Source of the DNA: PALSA-555 sp036521915
GTDB lineage: Bacteria; Actinomycetota; Acidimicrobiia; IMCC26256; PALSA-555
NCBI GenBank assembly: GCA_036521915.1
Contig: DATDGU010000249.1
Location: forward strand, 1-7,778
Direction of reading: 5' to 3'
Length of the DNA stretch: 7,778 bases
Shown here: piece after piece, positions 5,952-7,778 of the stretch
Layout of the letters: each line of letters begins with the position of its first letter
How positions within the stretch are numbered: position 1 is the first letter of the stretch
The notes under the pieces: generated by a model
Database searches by the model: none
What the model saw: the letters and a program-made list of their open reading frames with translations, nothing else
What the model was told of the DNA's origin: nothing
Position numbers and translations under genes: made by a program

Positions 5952-6706
5952 CTCGGCTCGGCGGGCCGACCGCGGAACTGGCCGGTGCCGGCCGTGACGC
6001 CCCCGTCGACGGGGAACGCGACGCCGGTCACGAACGAGGCGTCGTCGCTCAGCAGGAACGCCACGACAGCCGCGATCTCCCGGGGCTCCCCGAATCGGCC
6101 CATTGGGATGTGGGTGCGCATCTCCTCGTAGAGCGCCGGCGCGTGGCGCTCGAGCGGCCCCGTCATGCCGGTCCGTCGGATGCCGCCCGGGCAGACCGCG
6201 TTGATGCGGACGCCCTCCGGCGCGAGGTCGAGGGCGACGCTGCGCACGAGGTTCACGACGGCGCCCTTCGACGCGTTGTACGCGGCGAGCCCCGGGTCGC
6301 CGCCGAGCCCGGAGATCGAGGCGGTGACGACGATCCGGCCGTCGCCGGCGGCGCGCAGCGCGGGGAGCGCGGCCCGCAGGCCGAGCACGACGCCGCGCAG
6401 GTTCACCGACAGGACACGGTCGAACCCCTCCATCGTCTCGACGTCGACGCCGCCCATCGACGCGACCCCGGCGTTGAGGACCACCCCGTCGAGGCGCCCG
6501 AAGCGGTCCTGGGCCGCGGCGACCATCGCCGCGTTGCCCGACTCGGTGGCGATGTCGGCCGTGACCGTCACGACGTCCGGCTCGAAGCCCTCGAGGGCGG
6601 CCGCGTCGACGGCGACCACCGACCAGCCGTCGTGGGCGAGCCGCTCGGCGGTGGCCCGCCCGATCCCCGACGCGGCGCCCGTGACCGCGGCGACCCGGTC
6701 CGACAC
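5948..6706 (-). CDS. Short-chain dehydrogenase/reductase (classical SDR), NAD(H)-type
   Basis: A 252-residue classical SDR, an oxidoreductase acting on an alcohol/carbonyl pair. The nucleotide-binding motif TGAASGIG spans 9-16. Asp34 at the end of the second strand (VVAVD) favours NAD(H) over NADP(H). ADI (50-52) and NAG (78-80) are intact. The catalytic tetrad is Asn102, Ser130, Tyr143 and Lys147 (YNASK), followed by PGGIRRTGM and the C-terminal VTGVAFPVDGG. Length is standard for the family. The substrate cannot be read; relatives act on sugars, steroids and acyl chains. The GTG at 6706 is chosen because the conserved Rossmann strand starts 4 residues later and a -10 element lies 6 bases upstream with no RBS. 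The frame remains open upstream but has no SDR-like content there. It is convergent with the epoxide hydrolase and divergent from glpX. Confidence 0.94.
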   Translation of the reverse strand: MSDRVAAVTGAASGIGRATAERLAHDGWSVVAVDAAALEGFEPDVVTVTADIATESGNAAMVAAAQDRFGRLDGVVLNAGVASMGGVDVETMEGFDRVLSVNLRGVVLGLRAALPALRAAGDGRIVVTASISGLGGDPGLAAYNASKGAVVNLVRSVALDLAPEGVRINAVCPGGIRRTGMTGPLERHAPALYEEMRTHIPMGRFGEPREIAAVVAFLLSDDASFVTGVAFPVDGGVTAGTGQFRGRPAEPS

Positions 6707-6712
6707 GCCGGG

Positions 6713-6718
6713 AACATA
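6713..6718 (-). promoter_or_regulatory. -10 element (TATGTT) for a leaderless dehydrogenase transcript
   Basis: On the minus strand, TATGTT is a near-ideal -10 box, six bases before GTG at 6706. This spacing puts transcription start on the first base of the start codon. No Shine-Dalgarno could fit. A weak -35-like CGGACA (4 of 6 matches to TTGACA) lies 19 bases upstream. Confidence 0.55.
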
Positions 6719-6731
6719 CCGCGGGGCGCCT

Positions 6732-6748
6732 CGGGCCTGTCCGGCCCG
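6732..6748. repeat. Inverted repeat CGGGCC-N5-GGCCCG in the dehydrogenase/glpX divergent spacer
   Basis: A 6-base perfect inverted repeat with a 5-base spacer (tgtcc) lies between the two divergent -10 elements and covers where both -35 regions should be. It could be an operator, but such GC-only repeats arise easily by chance in this base composition. Confidence 0.3.
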
Positions 6749-6755
6749 GGCCGAG

Positions 6756-6761
6756 TAGCCT
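6756..6761 (+). promoter_or_regulatory. Putative -10 element (TAGCCT) for glpX
   Basis: TAGCCT fits TANNNT. A start around 6768-6770 gives a leader of about 22-24 bases that contains the RBS at 6779-6786. No good -35 box is visible. Confidence 0.4.
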
Positions 6762-6778
6762 CGAGCCCCGATCGCACC

Positions 6779-6786
6779 GGAGGAAG
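6779..6786 (+). promoter_or_regulatory. Shine-Dalgarno GGAGGAAG for glpX
   Basis: A strong ribosome binding site ending 5 bases before ATG at 6792, fixing the glpX start. Confidence 0.8.
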
Positions 6787-6791
6787 CCTCG

Positions 6792-7778
6792 ATGGAGCAC
6801 CGAGAGGCCCCTGACCGCAACCTGGCGATGGACCTGGCCCGCGTCACCGAAGCGGCGGCGCTGGCGGCCGGCCGTTGGGTGGGGCGGGGCGACAAGGAGG
6901 CCGCCGACCAGGCCGCCGTGGACGCCATGCGCCTCGTCCTCAACAGCGTGCCGATGGACGGGGTCGTGGTCATCGGGGAGGGCGAGAAGGACGAGGCCCC
7001 GATGCTCTTCAACGGGGAGTCGATCGGCGCGGGCGGCGGGCCGGCGACCGACATCGCCGTCGACCCGATCGACGGGACGACGCTCACGTCGCTGGGCCGC
7101 AACCACGCCGTGTCGGTCATCGCGCTCGCGCAGCGGGGCGAGATGTTCGACCCGGGGCCGTGCTTCTACATGGAGAAGATCGCCGTCGGCTCGGAGGCCG
7201 TCGACCTGATCGACCTCGACGCCCCCGTGAAGACGAACCTCGAGGCGGTGGCGAAGGCCCGAGGCGAGCAGGTGAAGGACGTCACCGCGGTGATCCTCGA
7301 CCGGGACCGCCACGCCGCCCTGATCCGCGAGTGCCGGGAGGCCGGCGCCCGCATCCGGCTGATCCCCGACGGGGACGTCATGGGCGCGCTCGCCACCGGC
7401 TGGCCCGACACGGGCTACGACATCCTCTTCGGGATCGGCGGCACCCCCGAGGGCGTCATCGCCGCCTGTGCGCTGAAGGCGCTCGGCGGCGAGATCCAGG
7501 GTCGGCTCTACCCCCGCAACGACGAGGAACGCCAGGTGGCCCTCGACCGGGGCTACGACCTCGACAGGATCCTCCACACCGACGACCTCGTCGGCGGCGA
7601 GGACGTCTTCTTCGCCGCCACCGGCGTGACCGACGGGGACCTCCTCCAGGGCGTCCGCTACCGGGGTGACGGCGCGACGACCGAGTCGCTCGTCATGCGG
7701 TCCAAGAGCGGCACGATCCGGCGGATCCAGGCCAACCACATGTGGCACAAGCTGCTGCGCTACTCGTCGCTGCAGTAC
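6792..7778 (+). CDS. glpX: Class II fructose-1,6-bisphosphatase GlpX, 3' end at window edge
   Basis: Hydrolyses fructose 1,6-bisphosphate to fructose 6-phosphate in gluconeogenesis, in the cytoplasm, using divalent metal. The 329 codons seen hold the class II signatures: VIGEGEKDEAPML (60-72) and DIAVDPIDGTT (87-97), whose acidic residues bind metal and phosphate. Further on come TGYDILFGIGGTPEGV and LYPRNDEER, then SKSGTIRRIQANH near the end. No stop is reached, but class II enzymes are usually about 320-360 residues, so very little is missing. The ATG at 6792 follows a strong RBS. In actinobacteria GlpX is generally the main or only fructose-bisphosphatase, so this is probably an essential housekeeping gene for growth on non-sugar carbon (family knowledge). 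Some class II enzymes also accept sedoheptulose bisphosphate; that cannot be told from sequence. It is divergent from the dehydrogenase, with no functional link visible. Confidence 0.97.
   Translation, partial: MEHREAPDRNLAMDLARVTEAAALAAGRWVGRGDKEAADQAAVDAMRLVLNSVPMDGVVVIGEGEKDEAPMLFNGESIGAGGGPATDIAVDPIDGTTLTSLGRNHAVSVIALAQRGEMFDPGPCFYMEKIAVGSEAVDLIDLDAPVKTNLEAVAKARGEQVKDVTAVILDRDRHAALIRECREAGARIRLIPDGDVMGALATGWPDTGYDILFGIGGTPEGVIAACALKALGGEIQGRLYPRNDEERQVALDRGYDLDRILHTDDLVGGEDVFFAATGVTDGDLLQGVRYRGDGATTESLVMRSKSGTIRRIQANHMWHKLLRYSSLQY

Noticed and set aside
4845..6131. Plus-strand open frame of 428 codons
   Set aside because: Antisense to the second methyltransferase and out of frame with the epoxide hydrolase, which has its own strong RBS and conserved active site.
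6707..7120. Upstream extension of the dehydrogenase to 390 residues
   Set aside because: The added region is antisense to glpX, Ser/Arg/Pro-rich and unlike any SDR N-terminus; the Rossmann motif begins right after GTG 6706.
5892..7748. Minus-strand open frame of 618 codons
   Set aside because: Runs antisense through glpX and out of frame through the dehydrogenase. The product is Arg/Gly/Asp-rich with no domain, whereas both other genes show full family motifs.
1..7778. RNA genes, CRISPR arrays, insertion sequences, attachment sites
   Set aside because: No cloverleaf, regularly spaced direct repeats, transposase motifs or terminal inverted repeats were seen. Composition is even across the window, with no sign of recent transfer.

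Overview
The window is very GC-rich, with G or C at almost every third codon position, several GTG starts, and TANNNT-type -10 elements sitting close to start codons. It carries a class II (GlpX) fructose-bisphosphatase. This points to a high-GC actinomycete. An Acidimicrobiia-like lineage is my guess from overall character; nothing in the sequence proves it. Seven protein genes fill nearly the whole window. I found no rRNA, tRNA, CRISPR array, insertion sequence or other mobile element, and no gene-free gap over 100 bases.

Layout. (1) Positions 1-1743, minus strand: an S9-family serine peptidase of prolyl oligopeptidase type, cut by the left edge but with the full Ser-Asp-His triad visible. 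(2) Positions 1783-4879, plus strand: a tightly overlapping three-gene cassette of GT4 glycosyltransferase, class I SAM methyltransferase, and an alpha/alpha-toroid protein of the type usually labelled prenyltransferase/squalene-cyclase repeat. (3) Positions 4881-5492, minus strand: a second, unrelated class I methyltransferase (Methyltransf_24 type), whose stop codon lies one base from the cassette's stop. (4) Positions 5563-5931, plus strand: a limonene-1,2-epoxide-hydrolase-family protein with an intact catalytic set. (5) Positions 5948-6706, minus strand: a short-chain dehydrogenase/reductase. (6) Positions 6792-7778, plus strand: glpX, running off the right edge.

How the genes may work together. 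The divergent and convergent arrangement gives short shared spacers. The peptidase and glycosyltransferase share a 39-base divergent promoter region. The second methyltransferase and the epoxide hydrolase share another, and the dehydrogenase and glpX a third. The cassette looks like one transcription and translation unit that builds and modifies a glycosylated, methylated molecule of unknown identity. It is the best candidate here for an undescribed pathway. glpX is a gluconeogenic housekeeping gene with no evident link to it. The epoxide hydrolase and dehydrogenase could act on related lipid or terpenoid-like substrates, but only proximity suggests this.
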